A DNA stretch of 18,773 bases from Butyricicoccus pullicaecorum (lineage in GTDB: Bacteria > Bacillota > Clostridia > Oscillospirales > Butyricicoccaceae), in assembly GCA_018365995.1 (NCBI GenBank), contig JAGZIY010000026.1:1-18773 (forward strand), read 5' to 3'. A program made the translations under genes and the position numbers. Shown in pieces: positions 7,246 through 13,401 of the stretch. How positions within the stretch are numbered: position 1 is the first letter of the stretch; every line of letters begins with the position of its first letter. The notes beneath the pieces are model-generated. The model did no database searches. It was not told the DNA's origin and saw nothing but the letters and a program-made list of their open reading frames with translations.

Positions 7246-8022
7246 TTATACAAATTGAATACAGTCGCAATGGACTTTTGAAACCATCGTCTCAAGTGTT
7301 GGAAAGCATCTTGCCAAATGGTTTGCAAACACAGTGGCAACCGGATTCTCCGTTGGAAAATGTCCGGCGTCCACAAGGGTCAGCCCTATCGACTGGGCGC
7401 GCTGCATCAAATCATAGGAGCAGTCTCCAATCACAAAAGCGTCTGCCCCCTTTGCTTTTGCAGCGTCCATCATTTTCCCGCAGGCGCCGCCGCCCACCGC
7501 CACCCGACGAATGGGTGCACCGCCATCGGTATAGCGCACACCTCCTGCATCTAGGCAGTCCTTTACATATTCCGCAAAGATTTTCGGGGACATTCTGGCG
7601 GGCAGATTTCCCACACGCCCCAACAGCTTATTGTCTCCGCCTTCCATATTGACCACGTCAGAAAGTCCGAGGGCTTTCGCCAGTGCATCGTTGACGCCCC
7701 CCTGCGCGCAATCTGCATTTGTGTGCATGCAGATGACCGCAATGTCATTGCGAATGGCAAGGCGCAGCGCTCGCCCTGTGGCATCGTCCTCTGTGACCGC
7801 ACGAACCGAAGTAAAAATCAGTGGATGATGCGCCACTACGACCTGTGCTTGTGTCTCAGCTGCCTCCCGAATCACTGTCTCCGTGGCATCCAGTGCGCAT
7901 AGCACTCTTTTCACATGACTCTCCCGATTTCCCGTCATCAGTCCGCAGTTGTCCCAGCTTTCCGCCAGTTCATACGGCGCAAACGCTTCCAAACATTCCA
8001 AAATATCCTTTACGAATGGCAT
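7246..8022 (-). CDS. Nif3-like dinuclear metal-centre protein (YqfO family)
   Basis: A 258-residue member of the NIF3/DUF34 family, hexameric proteins with a two-metal site; the substrate is not settled. The metal-binding residues are present: the His65-His66 pair (VVAHHPLIF), Asp104 (HTNAD), and His221 and Glu225 (DAGHFPTEN). WDNCGL at 23-28 is also typical. It is the short form, without the inserted PII-like domain of B. subtilis YqfO. I chose ATG at 8022 because GGGAGG (8030-8035) is 7 nt upstream; the GTG at 8037 has none. It overlaps the end of trmK by 13 nt. The trmK-nif3 pair is conserved in Firmicutes, including B. subtilis yqfN-yqfO. Confidence 0.93.
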   Translation of the reverse strand: MPFVKDILECLEAFAPYELAESWDNCGLMTGNRESHVKRVLCALDATETVIREAAETQAQVVVAHHPLIFTSVRAVTEDDATGRALRLAIRNDIAVICMHTNADCAQGGVNDALAKALGLSDVVNMEGGDNKLLGRVGNLPARMSPKIFAEYVKDCLDAGGVRYTDGGAPIRRVAVGGGACGKMMDAAKAKGADAFVIGDCSYDLMQRAQSIGLTLVDAGHFPTENPVATVFANHLARCFPTLETMVSKVHCDCIQFV

Positions 8023-8729
8023 GTCATCGCCTCCCACGCAATTTGAATCTGCCGTACAATTTCCTCTTGTTCTCTGATTGCAGCAGCCGCAGTTTTTGCA
8101 CCTGTCTGCATACCGCGCAGTGCATAAGTTTCCCGCCGCAGAAGCGCCTGCAAATAGTCACATACGCCCTCTGCCTTTAACAGTTTCTGTGAGAGATAGC
8201 AGGCAGAAAGCGGCTTTTCCTGCGACACGCCCCCACCCTGTACGGTCAATATGATATAAAACCGTTTGCCTTCCCGACACACGGTTTCCTCTAAAATCTG
8301 ATATCCATGAGCCCAGAGCCACTGTCTGAGCTGCGGCAGCATCGTCATAGGCTGAAGCAAAAGCTTATGGGCTCCCTGTACGGTCCATGGTGCCGCCTGT
8401 AAAATCCCTGCAATGGTCTCGCCGCCCATTCCGGCAATCGAAATGGTATCACATTCGTCCGCCTGCACAGCGTCCAACCCCGCAGCCAGCCGGAAACTAA
8501 CCCGCCCGGAAAGTCCATGAAATCGGGCATTTTCTCTCGCATGCTCCAAAGGTCCTTCGCGCAAATCGCAGGCGATTGCTGTTTGCAGGATACCTGTGTG
8601 CAGCAGCCATAACGGTAAATGTCCATGGTCAGTGCCGATATCAGCAAAGCCCGCCCCCTTCGGCACACGGTCTGCAATGGCTTGCAGACGGGGCGTCAGG
8701 CTTAAATTCTCTTTTGTTCGTTCTGTCAT
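8010..8729 (-). CDS. trmK: tRNA (adenine22-N1)-methyltransferase TrmK
   Basis: A 239-residue Rossmann-fold methyltransferase that uses S-adenosylmethionine to methylate N1 of adenine 22 in the tRNA D-loop region. Motif I is DIGTDHGHLP (30-39), the acidic motif is CDLREGPLEHA (54-64), and the family-specific GMGGET is at 100-105. The C-terminal third is helical (LSQKLLKAEGVCDYLQALL) as in TrmK. The ATG at 8727-8729 has only a close AAGGAA upstream. The terminator of the preceding gene ends 8 nt before this start, which leaves little room for a promoter. It leads the trmK-nif3-rqcH operon. Confidence 0.94.
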   Translation of the reverse strand: MTERTKENLSLTPRLQAIADRVPKGAGFADIGTDHGHLPLWLLHTGILQTAIACDLREGPLEHARENARFHGLSGRVSFRLAAGLDAVQADECDTISIAGMGGETIAGILQAAPWTVQGAHKLLLQPMTMLPQLRQWLWAHGYQILEETVCREGKRFYIILTVQGGGVSQEKPLSACYLSQKLLKAEGVCDYLQALLRRETYALRGMQTGAKTAAAAIREQEEIVRQIQIAWEAMTCHS

Positions 8730-8737
8730 TATTCCTT

Positions 8738-8768
8738 AAAAAAACAAGACCGACAATACTGTCGGTCT
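8738..8768 (-). terminator. Terminator of the DUF1858 gene
   Basis: Minus strand: a 9-bp perfect stem (8768-8760 with 8755-8747), a 4-nt loop, then after CTTG a run of seven T (8744-8738). It ends 8 nt before the trmK start, and the trmK ribosome site abuts the T run. The stretch 8769-8871 between it and the DUF1858 stop holds nothing I can identify. Confidence 0.85.
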
Positions 8769-8871
8769 CAGCTTGTCCAGCTTTGTGATTATGAGAAAGC
8801 CGATTGACACAGCTTGTCTGGATATTGAAAAAATCAAAATCCATCTGACATGGTGCCTGCTTTCTAATACT

Positions 8872-9072
8872 TTACTCTCCGAGGAATTTATTGAGCTGTG
8901 CAACAAGCTCATCTGCATTTGTGCCATGCACCATGCAAGCCTCCTCAATGCTCTCACCCTGAGAGGACGGACAGCCCAGACAGTGCATACCCATATCTAG
9001 GAAAAACTTGGAAGTATTGATATCGCGAGCCAAAACCTCACCGATGGTTGTTTTCTTTGTAATTGCAGCCAT
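8872..9072 (-). CDS. DUF1858 protein (hybrid-cluster-protein-associated disulfide domain type)
   Basis: A 66-residue protein that is a single DUF1858 domain: KTTIGEVLARDINTSKFFLD, then GMHCLGCPSSQGESIEEAC. The CxxC (HCLGC) and a third Cys in the last helix are family hallmarks. The domain is common in anaerobes, alone or fused to hybrid-cluster or ScdA-like proteins, and may take part in redox or cluster chemistry; the exact role is unknown. I chose ATG at 9072 because AGGAGG (9079-9084) is 6 nt upstream. It has its own promoter and terminator, so it is a single-gene unit. Confidence 0.9.
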   Translation of the reverse strand: MAAITKKTTIGEVLARDINTSKFFLDMGMHCLGCPSSQGESIEEACMVHGTNADELVAQLNKFLGE

Positions 9073-9122
9073 AATAGACCTCCTGTACATCAATAAAGAT
9101 ATTTTTCAGTATGAATGTATTT

Positions 9123-9151
9123 ATTATACCGCTTTTGTATGCAAATATCAA
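9123..9151 (-). promoter_or_regulatory. Promoter of the DUF1858 gene
   Basis: Minus strand: TTGATA (9151-9146), a 17-nt spacer and a perfect TATAAT (9128-9123), about 50 nt before the ATG. The stretch 9152-9355 beyond it shows no gene I can support on either strand. Confidence 0.8.
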
Positions 9152-9355
9152 TAGATTTCTTTCTATTTGTATGTGATCCGATTCCAACAATCCTGAAACA
9201 CGAGTTTCTGAATAAAGACATTCCGTATATTGCAGGTCAAATCCTCGAAACTGAGATGACATTTCACAAAAGAATATTCCTGCTTGGTAAAATGGCAGCG
9301 CAGAATTTAGCAAGTAGCAGCCCATTATTTCATTATCCAAAGAAATTTCGATTAT

Positions 9356-9385
9356 TGCAAGCAATGTTAAAATGCGTTGCTTGCA
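9356..9385. promoter_or_regulatory. Inverted repeat at the regulator promoter (possible operator)
   Basis: TGCAAGCAA (9356-9364) and TTGCTTGCA (9377-9385) are perfect complements separated by 12 nt. The right arm overlaps the -35 box at 9381-9386. The spacing of about two helical turns suits a dimeric regulator, possibly the XRE protein encoded just downstream. Confidence 0.5.
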
Positions 9386-9409
9386 GCAACGGGCAGTTTC
9401 GCTTACAAT
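9381..9409 (+). promoter_or_regulatory. Promoter of the XRE/membrane regulator gene
   Basis: TTGCAG (9381-9386), a 17-nt spacer and TACAAT (9404-9409). The ribosome site AAAGGAGG (9421-9428) follows, giving a short leader to the ATG at 9438. Confidence 0.65.
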
Positions 9410-9437
9410 AAGGGGGAACGAAAGGAGGCTATCCCTA

Positions 9438-9947
9438 ATGCTAAACGAAAATATGAAAGCAATCAGAAAATCAAAGGGACTCTCACAACAAGAACTTGCT
9501 GTCAAGCTAAATGTTGTACGACAGACGGTTTCTAAATGGGAACAAGGACGATCTGTTCCCGATTCCGATATGTTGATCTCCATATCTGAAATTCTTGAAA
9601 CACCTGTCAGCACTCTGTTGGGAGAAACTGTTATGGAAACGGAGGTCGATTCCTTAAAAGCCATTTGTGAAAAATTGGAGGTGATAAACTTGCAGCTGGC
9701 ACGAAGGAAAACCACAGGAAGAAGAATCATTCATGGGTTGCTTATTGCAGTATGTGTAGTCATAGCAGTAACTTTTGCGATTTTATTTTTGTTAAAAAGC
9801 CCTTATTTGGGGTGGAATTATAGCAATCCCGAAACTGCTGTTCTCGGAGTAGCATTTCACGCCTTTGAATGGCTGTTTGTCAGAACAGCACCGATTCTCC
9901 TGATTGGTGCTATCGTTGGAATCTATTTCACACGAACAAAAGAATAA
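9438..9947 (+). CDS. XRE-family regulator with two membrane segments
   Basis: A 169-residue protein. Residues 1-62 are an XRE helix-turn-helix (NENMKAIRKSKGLSQQELA, then VVRQTVSKWEQGRSVPDS). Residues 65-90 form a charged linker helix. Two hydrophobic stretches follow at about 98-119 (IIHGLLIAVCVVIAVTFAIL) and 142-163 (ending APILLIGAIVGIY), so the protein is probably membrane-tethered. XRE proteins of this layout are common in Firmicutes and often control themselves or a neighbouring membrane or peptide system; the signal is unknown. The ATG has AAAGGAGG 9 nt upstream. It is convergent with the ankyrin gene, 27 nt away, with no clear hairpin between them. Confidence 0.85.
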   Translation: MLNENMKAIRKSKGLSQQELAVKLNVVRQTVSKWEQGRSVPDSDMLISISEILETPVSTLLGETVMETEVDSLKAICEKLEVINLQLARRKTTGRRIIHGLLIAVCVVIAVTFAILFLLKSPYLGWNYSNPETAVLGVAFHAFEWLFVRTAPILLIGAIVGIYFTRTKE

Positions 9948-9974
9948 AACCTTTAAGCTGGCTACATCAAAACC

Positions 9975-11051
9975 TCATCTGGAATAATCTGTTTCCAAAA
10001 GCGGCAGCACTTCTGGATTGTTCCGTACCCACATCACTGCATACGTACACAAATCCATTGTCAAATCCTCGAAATCTCTGCCGCTCCACAACCGTTTGAC
10101 AATCCATTCGGTCTGTTCAATATCCGAATCGCTGAGTGGATTTCCCAGACGAAGGTATTGGGGAAAAATATGAAGCATCTTTCGATAATCGTCGTCCCAA
10201 TTGATTCCGCCATTTCCCATGATTTCGTTGTTCACTCTGCCTGCGATTCGAATCGTCTCACCTTGTGCTGTCTGCGCTTTTCCAGTGGGTGGAACCAGAT
10301 AATTCCAAAGCCACTGAAAGGTATCTTCCTCACGCTGCTCCGGTATCCGAATTGGCGAAGTGCCATCATGGAAAATTGGCTCCTCAGCACATTTGACACC
10401 AATCATTTGGCAAAGCCGCTCTAAGTTTTCGGTCTGACTGTATAAGAATTCTTGATTTCGAATTCCTCGCTTTCCCCATTGAAATTGTTCAGCGGATTTC
10501 AATAGGTATTCGCGGACATTCTCTGTGATTTCCGCTCCGTTCTCTAAAAGAATGTTACAGATTTCCAGCATCTCTGCATACGGTATACGATTTTGATGAA
10601 ACATTTCTTCCAAAGGCGTCATAGGTCCGGCAAAATCGATTCTGCCAGATTTGACATTTGGGTCGATTCCAGCCGCCAAAAGAGCTCTTACTGCGTCTGT
10701 CCGTCCATACGATGCCGCATGGTGTAACGGCGTAACGCCAAAATGATCAGCCACATCGACCGAAGCCCCCAACTCCAGCAAAAGTGCCACATCCCCATTC
10801 CATGCAGAAGCATGCGCGAAAATCGGTGTTTTGTCATAATAGTCCTTGAAATTGATATCTGCTCCCTGCTCCTGTGCCCAAAAAGCAAATTCTCGTGGCA
10901 GAGGCATCATAGAAAAAATGTTGGAGCCGTACTTTGAGGACGTTTTTGCATTCGGTTCACATCGCAAAAATTGTTCCTTCAGTGCCTCAATATTTCCCTC
11001 TTCCAGCAGATGCTGCAATCCTTTTGGAAGAGTTTTTCGTTTCTTTGCCAT
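9975..11051 (-). CDS. Ankyrin-repeat protein (possible immunity or interaction protein)
   Basis: A 358-residue cytoplasmic protein. An N-terminal helical segment (LPKGLQHLLEEGNIEALKE) leads into ankyrin repeats. The clearest are at about 72-102 (KTPIFAHASAWNGDVALLLE) and 103-135 (GVTPLHHAASYGRTDAVRAL); weaker ones flank them. Residues 200-358 are a different alpha-rich region (WIVKRLWSGRDFEDLTMDLC) that I do not recognise. ATG at 11051 follows AGGAG (11059-11063) at 7 nt. Ankyrin proteins of this size occur as immunity or accessory genes near polymorphic toxins in Firmicutes, and the next two genes also look like such genes. No toxin is present, so this role is inference. Confidence 0.75.
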   Translation of the reverse strand: MAKKRKTLPKGLQHLLEEGNIEALKEQFLRCEPNAKTSSKYGSNIFSMMPLPREFAFWAQEQGADINFKDYYDKTPIFAHASAWNGDVALLLELGASVDVADHFGVTPLHHAASYGRTDAVRALLAAGIDPNVKSGRIDFAGPMTPLEEMFHQNRIPYAEMLEICNILLENGAEITENVREYLLKSAEQFQWGKRGIRNQEFLYSQTENLERLCQMIGVKCAEEPIFHDGTSPIRIPEQREEDTFQWLWNYLVPPTGKAQTAQGETIRIAGRVNNEIMGNGGINWDDDYRKMLHIFPQYLRLGNPLSDSDIEQTEWIVKRLWSGRDFEDLTMDLCTYAVMWVRNNPEVLPLLETDYSR

Positions 11052-11146
11052 TTTTTATCTCCTGTGTTATTGCTCTATTTCTGTTCCGCGGTAAACCAGA
11101 GACTGCCGCACAATATTTTTTATGATTCCTCACAGCACAAAAGGTT

Positions 11147-11546
11147 TCATGAATTGCCTACAAATGAAACGATATCCTCATGACATTCGCTGATAAGCCA
11201 TTCAAATTTTTTGGAAACCACATAAAAATCATCTAATCCGTATACTTGTCCAATAATACAAATCAGTTTTGGAATACACATTTCATAAACCCAATACTTT
11301 GGCTGATAATTTTTGCTGTCTTCAAATAGGATATATACCAATTCTTCGCTATCAGACAATATCATAGGTAATTTTGTAACCCACATTCTATCCTTTGATG
11401 TATCCTTGATTTCGCACGGCAATTTCGGATTGAATCCTCGCCCCATAAAGGATAGAGCGATATGTAATTTTTGAACATTCAAAGCATTTTGAGCGTTCTA
11501 GGTGATTTTCTTTAATCACTCTCTCTATTTCATCTCGTATAGACAT
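11147..11546 (-). pseudogene. Small unknown gene interrupted by a one-base frameshift
   Basis: A good start (ATG 11546-11544, GAGG 7 nt upstream at 11554-11557) opens a frame reading MSIRDEIERVIKENHLERS, but that frame stops after about 50 codons. The following frame, open to the TGA at 11147, reads LNVQKLHIALSFMGRGFNPK and ends with KYWVYEMCIPKLI and DDFYVVSKKFEWLISECHED. Removing one A from the four-A run at 11490-11487 (minus strand) joins the two into a 132-residue protein. The C-terminal pattern is reminiscent of DUF6756-type proteins, which I cannot confirm. It is either a decayed gene or a sequencing error. The downstream frame alone has only a TTG start without a ribosome site. Confidence 0.6.
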
Positions 11547-11608
11547 TAAAATACCTCAAATACCAACTTCCCATTTTGTGCTTCGCTCAGCTTCCAAGTA
11601 GAAAAGTT

Positions 11609-12118
11609 TTAATTTGTTCTAATATATTTTGAGTCTACCCCATTATTCAACAGTATCTTTGAAATTTCATCAAATAATTGTAAAACCGTGCTCCCCCTAT
11701 ACGGGGGAGTTCCAACGATTCCAATATCAACATTTTTTCCAAATGCCCAAATATTATAAGCAGTAATTGTATTTGTGAAATTTTCGTCCAATCTAAATTC
11801 AAACGTATTGATAACGCCATCTAATACCATTGGAAACTCAATTTCTTTATATTGGAAAACATCTATGTGCCTTTGCATCGCATTTTTAATGTTCTTAATA
11901 TCTTCCTGACTCATTGTGGTAAAAAAAGAATCAATATTCGTATTGCCCTTGTATTCTAAATTGTGTGGTCTGTCAAAATATAAACATCTAACATTTTTAT
12001 TTTCAATTCCCTCCAATACCTCGACCTGTGAAATCATATCTTCCCATGCATCGGTAAGCGTATATCTGAAAATACGTCGTGCATCTTTTCTAATTTTGTC
12101 CATACTTTCTGTATTCAT
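11609..12118 (-). CDS. Uncharacterised 169-residue protein
   Basis: An open frame of 169 residues beginning MNTESMDKIRKDARRIFRY, with AAGGG 7 nt before the ATG. It has no signal peptide or membrane segment and is predicted mixed alpha/beta. Features include CLYFDRPHNLEYKG at about 45-58, FEFRLDENFTNTITAYNIW in the middle and VGTPPYRGSTVLQLFDEIS near the end. I do not recognise the family. AT-rich composition and position next to the frameshifted gene and the ankyrin gene suggest the same acquired patch. An immunity role is possible but unsupported by any motif. Confidence 0.65.
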   Translation of the reverse strand: MNTESMDKIRKDARRIFRYTLTDAWEDMISQVEVLEGIENKNVRCLYFDRPHNLEYKGNTNIDSFFTTMSQEDIKNIKNAMQRHIDVFQYKEIEFPMVLDGVINTFEFRLDENFTNTITAYNIWAFGKNVDIGIVGTPPYRGSTVLQLFDEISKILLNNGVDSKYIRTN

Positions 12119-12245
12119 TATTTTTCCCTTTTGAAATATAACTCGACGAACACAAACTACTTTAATCTCAGCTTGAAAACTTCCGATTTGTCATTGAATT
12201 CATTATACTTTATGTGACCATTAAAGTACAGAAAGATTTTATAAA

Positions 12246-12289
12246 ACTCGTCACACAGGAACAGCTTACAACGCAAGCTGTTTTCGAGT
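12246..12289. repeat. Nested inverted repeat of unknown role
   Basis: AACAGCTT (12260-12267) pairs with AAGCTGTT (12275-12282), enclosed by ACTCG/CGAGT (12246-12250 and 12285-12289). It lies in the 214-bp gap between the zinc-ribbon gene terminator and the unknown gene. It is followed on the plus strand by no convincing T run. Confidence 0.4.
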
Positions 12290-12332
12290 GAAAAGTCCAC
12301 AAAAAATCGTTGACAAAGCATAGTTTTTATAC

Positions 12333-12369
12333 AAAAAGGAGCAGAATCCGCTGGATTCTGCTCCTTTTT
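12333..12369 (-). terminator. Terminator of the zinc-ribbon gene (bidirectional)
   Basis: A perfect 17-bp stem with a 3-nt loop (12333-12349 with 12353-12369), rich in A on one arm and T on the other, so it can work in both directions. It starts 11 nt after the stop codon of the zinc-ribbon gene. Confidence 0.9.
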
Positions 12370-12380
12370 TAGCAATACTT

Positions 12381-12662
12381 TTAGCCTTCAGATTTCATCT
12401 TTGCAAAGCACTCGCTGCAATAAACTGGGCGGTCGGACTTTGGCTCAAACGGAACCTTTGCCTCACCGCCGCAAGCTGCGCAGGTTGCAGTGAAGAATTC
12501 ACGGGAAGTGCTGCGTGCAGCATTCTTGCGTGCATCGCGGCAGTGCTTGCAGCGCTGCGGCTCATTCTGGAAACCGCGCTCTGCGTAAAACTCCTGCTCA
12601 CCAGCAGTGAAAACGAACTCCGCGCCACATTCCTTGCATACTAAAGTCTTGTCCTGATACAT
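12381..12662 (-). CDS. Zinc-ribbon protein (zf-trcl / CxxC family)
   Basis: A 93-residue protein with three to four CxxC knuckles: LVCKECGAEF at 8-17, RCKHCRDARK near 38-47, ATCAACGGEAKVPF near 59-72 and PVYCSECFAK near the end. The first half matches the probable zinc-ribbon (trcl) domain followed by a CxxCxxxR motif; the second half is another ribbon of the CxxC...VPF...PVYCSECF type. It probably binds two zinc ions; nucleic-acid or protein binding is possible but unproven. ATG at 12662 has AGAGG about 8 nt upstream. It is a single-gene unit with its own terminator and a distant promoter at 13080-13108. Confidence 0.85.
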   Translation of the reverse strand: MYQDKTLVCKECGAEFVFTAGEQEFYAERGFQNEPQRCKHCRDARKNAARSTSREFFTATCAACGGEAKVPFEPKSDRPVYCSECFAKMKSEG

Positions 12663-13073
12663 GATTACTACCTCTCTTTGATTACCTCAAGTCCCTATCC
12701 CTTTTTGCGTTGCAGAAATGCTAGGAACAACTGAAAAATTATATTGCAAACAGGAAAGCACCTGTTTACGACAAAAAACCGGATGTGTTCACCAAAAACC
12801 TCTGTCACAAGAGGGAGCGTATCGCGGACGTGATGAACAGCAGCACAGCGAACGGAACGCGGTGCGGGGACAGAACCTGTGCCACAAAAATGCAGGAAAA
12901 GAACAAAGAGAAGCGCCAACTGTTTAGGGATTCCGACAAACATCGGAAGCGAAGCGAATTTCAATCCTTCCAGCGGAGGTGAGCCAGGTATGAATACAAA
13001 GCAGGTATCAAGTAACCATGTGGTACTCTTTTTGGCTCTCACAGCCTGCTTGTGCGACTTCATTTACCATCTT
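12663..13073 (-). other. Long leader of the zinc-ribbon gene, with an undecided ORF
   Basis: About 410 nt lie between the predicted transcription start (near 13073) and the zinc-ribbon ATG. A 122-codon frame (12695-13063, beginning MKSHKQAVRAKKSTTWLLD) is open but has no ribosome site and an unconvincing composition. Local hairpins occur: AAGCAGG near 13050 with CCTGCTT near 13003, TTCCGA/TCGGAA at 12931-12948, and AAACAGG/CCTGTTT at 12748-12767. It does not match a riboswitch, T-box, tmRNA, RNase P or SRP RNA pattern that I know. It may be a structured leader or a separate small RNA. Confidence 0.4.
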
Positions 13074-13079
13074 GGTATC

Positions 13080-13108
13080 ATTATATAGAATGATTCTATG
13101 TTTGTCAA
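13080..13108 (-). promoter_or_regulatory. Consensus promoter with an embedded 7-1-7 palindrome
   Basis: Minus strand: TTGACA (13108-13103), exactly 17 nt, TATAAT (13085-13080); both hexamers are perfect. The spacer contains ATAGAAT-C-ATTCTAT (13085-13099), a perfect 7-1-7 inverted repeat. This is the geometry of Fur/PerR/Zur operators (PerR consensus TTATAAT-N-ATTATAA; 5 of 7 bases match per half). A protein bound there would cover the promoter. Confidence 0.75.
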
Positions 13109-13239
13109 GCAAATTTTGTGAAAACTGAAAATATAGCTGCTTTCTACACAAAATATATTTGTGCGTATTTTACAATTATTTTGTGAAAGCGCAGTTTTTT
13201 GACATTCCCAGCATACAAGGCTGGTATATGGATTGTGAG

Positions 13240-13393
13240 TCCAGTGAAAACGTGCTGTTTCCGAAATCGCTTTCGGGGTTTCTTCGTTTCACTCACGACT
13301 GGCCCACAGACAGCCGAAGGGGTATCCGCCGAACCTTCGATGCTCCCCTTTCCTCGTCCACTGTAAGGCAGAGCGCCCCACAGTTCTGGCGCT
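13240..13393 (-). ncRNA. glmS-type self-cleaving ribozyme/riboswitch, with no glmS behind it
   Basis: On the minus strand the sequence begins AGCGCC (13393-13388), the start of the glmS ribozyme core; cleavage would fall between A13393 and G13392. Further family marks appear in order. P1 is ACTGT/ACAGT. GACGAGG is at 13358-13352. AAGGGG (13350-13345) pairs with CCCCTT (13322-13317), enclosing ATCGAA...TTCGGCGGAT. P3 is CGGCTG/CAGTCG (13316-13311 with 13301-13296). P4 is GTGAAACG/CGTTTTCAC (13292-13285 with about 13252-13244), with an inner CCGAAA/TTTCGG hairpin. This RNA cleaves itself when bound to glucosamine-6-phosphate and normally sits before glmS. Here it lies 9 nt after the glmM stop and no glmS follows. 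GGATACC replaces the usual GGATGCC. The stretch 13109-13239 downstream is AT-rich and empty. Confidence 0.88.
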
Positions 13394-13401
13394 TATTTTT
13401 A

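Noticed and set aside
9038..9730. 230-codon minus-strand frame
   Set aside because: It covers the DUF1858 start, two promoters and the XRE helix-turn-helix gene in antisense; composition is unlike a real protein.
12157..12375. 72-codon minus-strand frame
   Set aside because: It begins inside the zinc-ribbon terminator hairpin and has no ribosome site.
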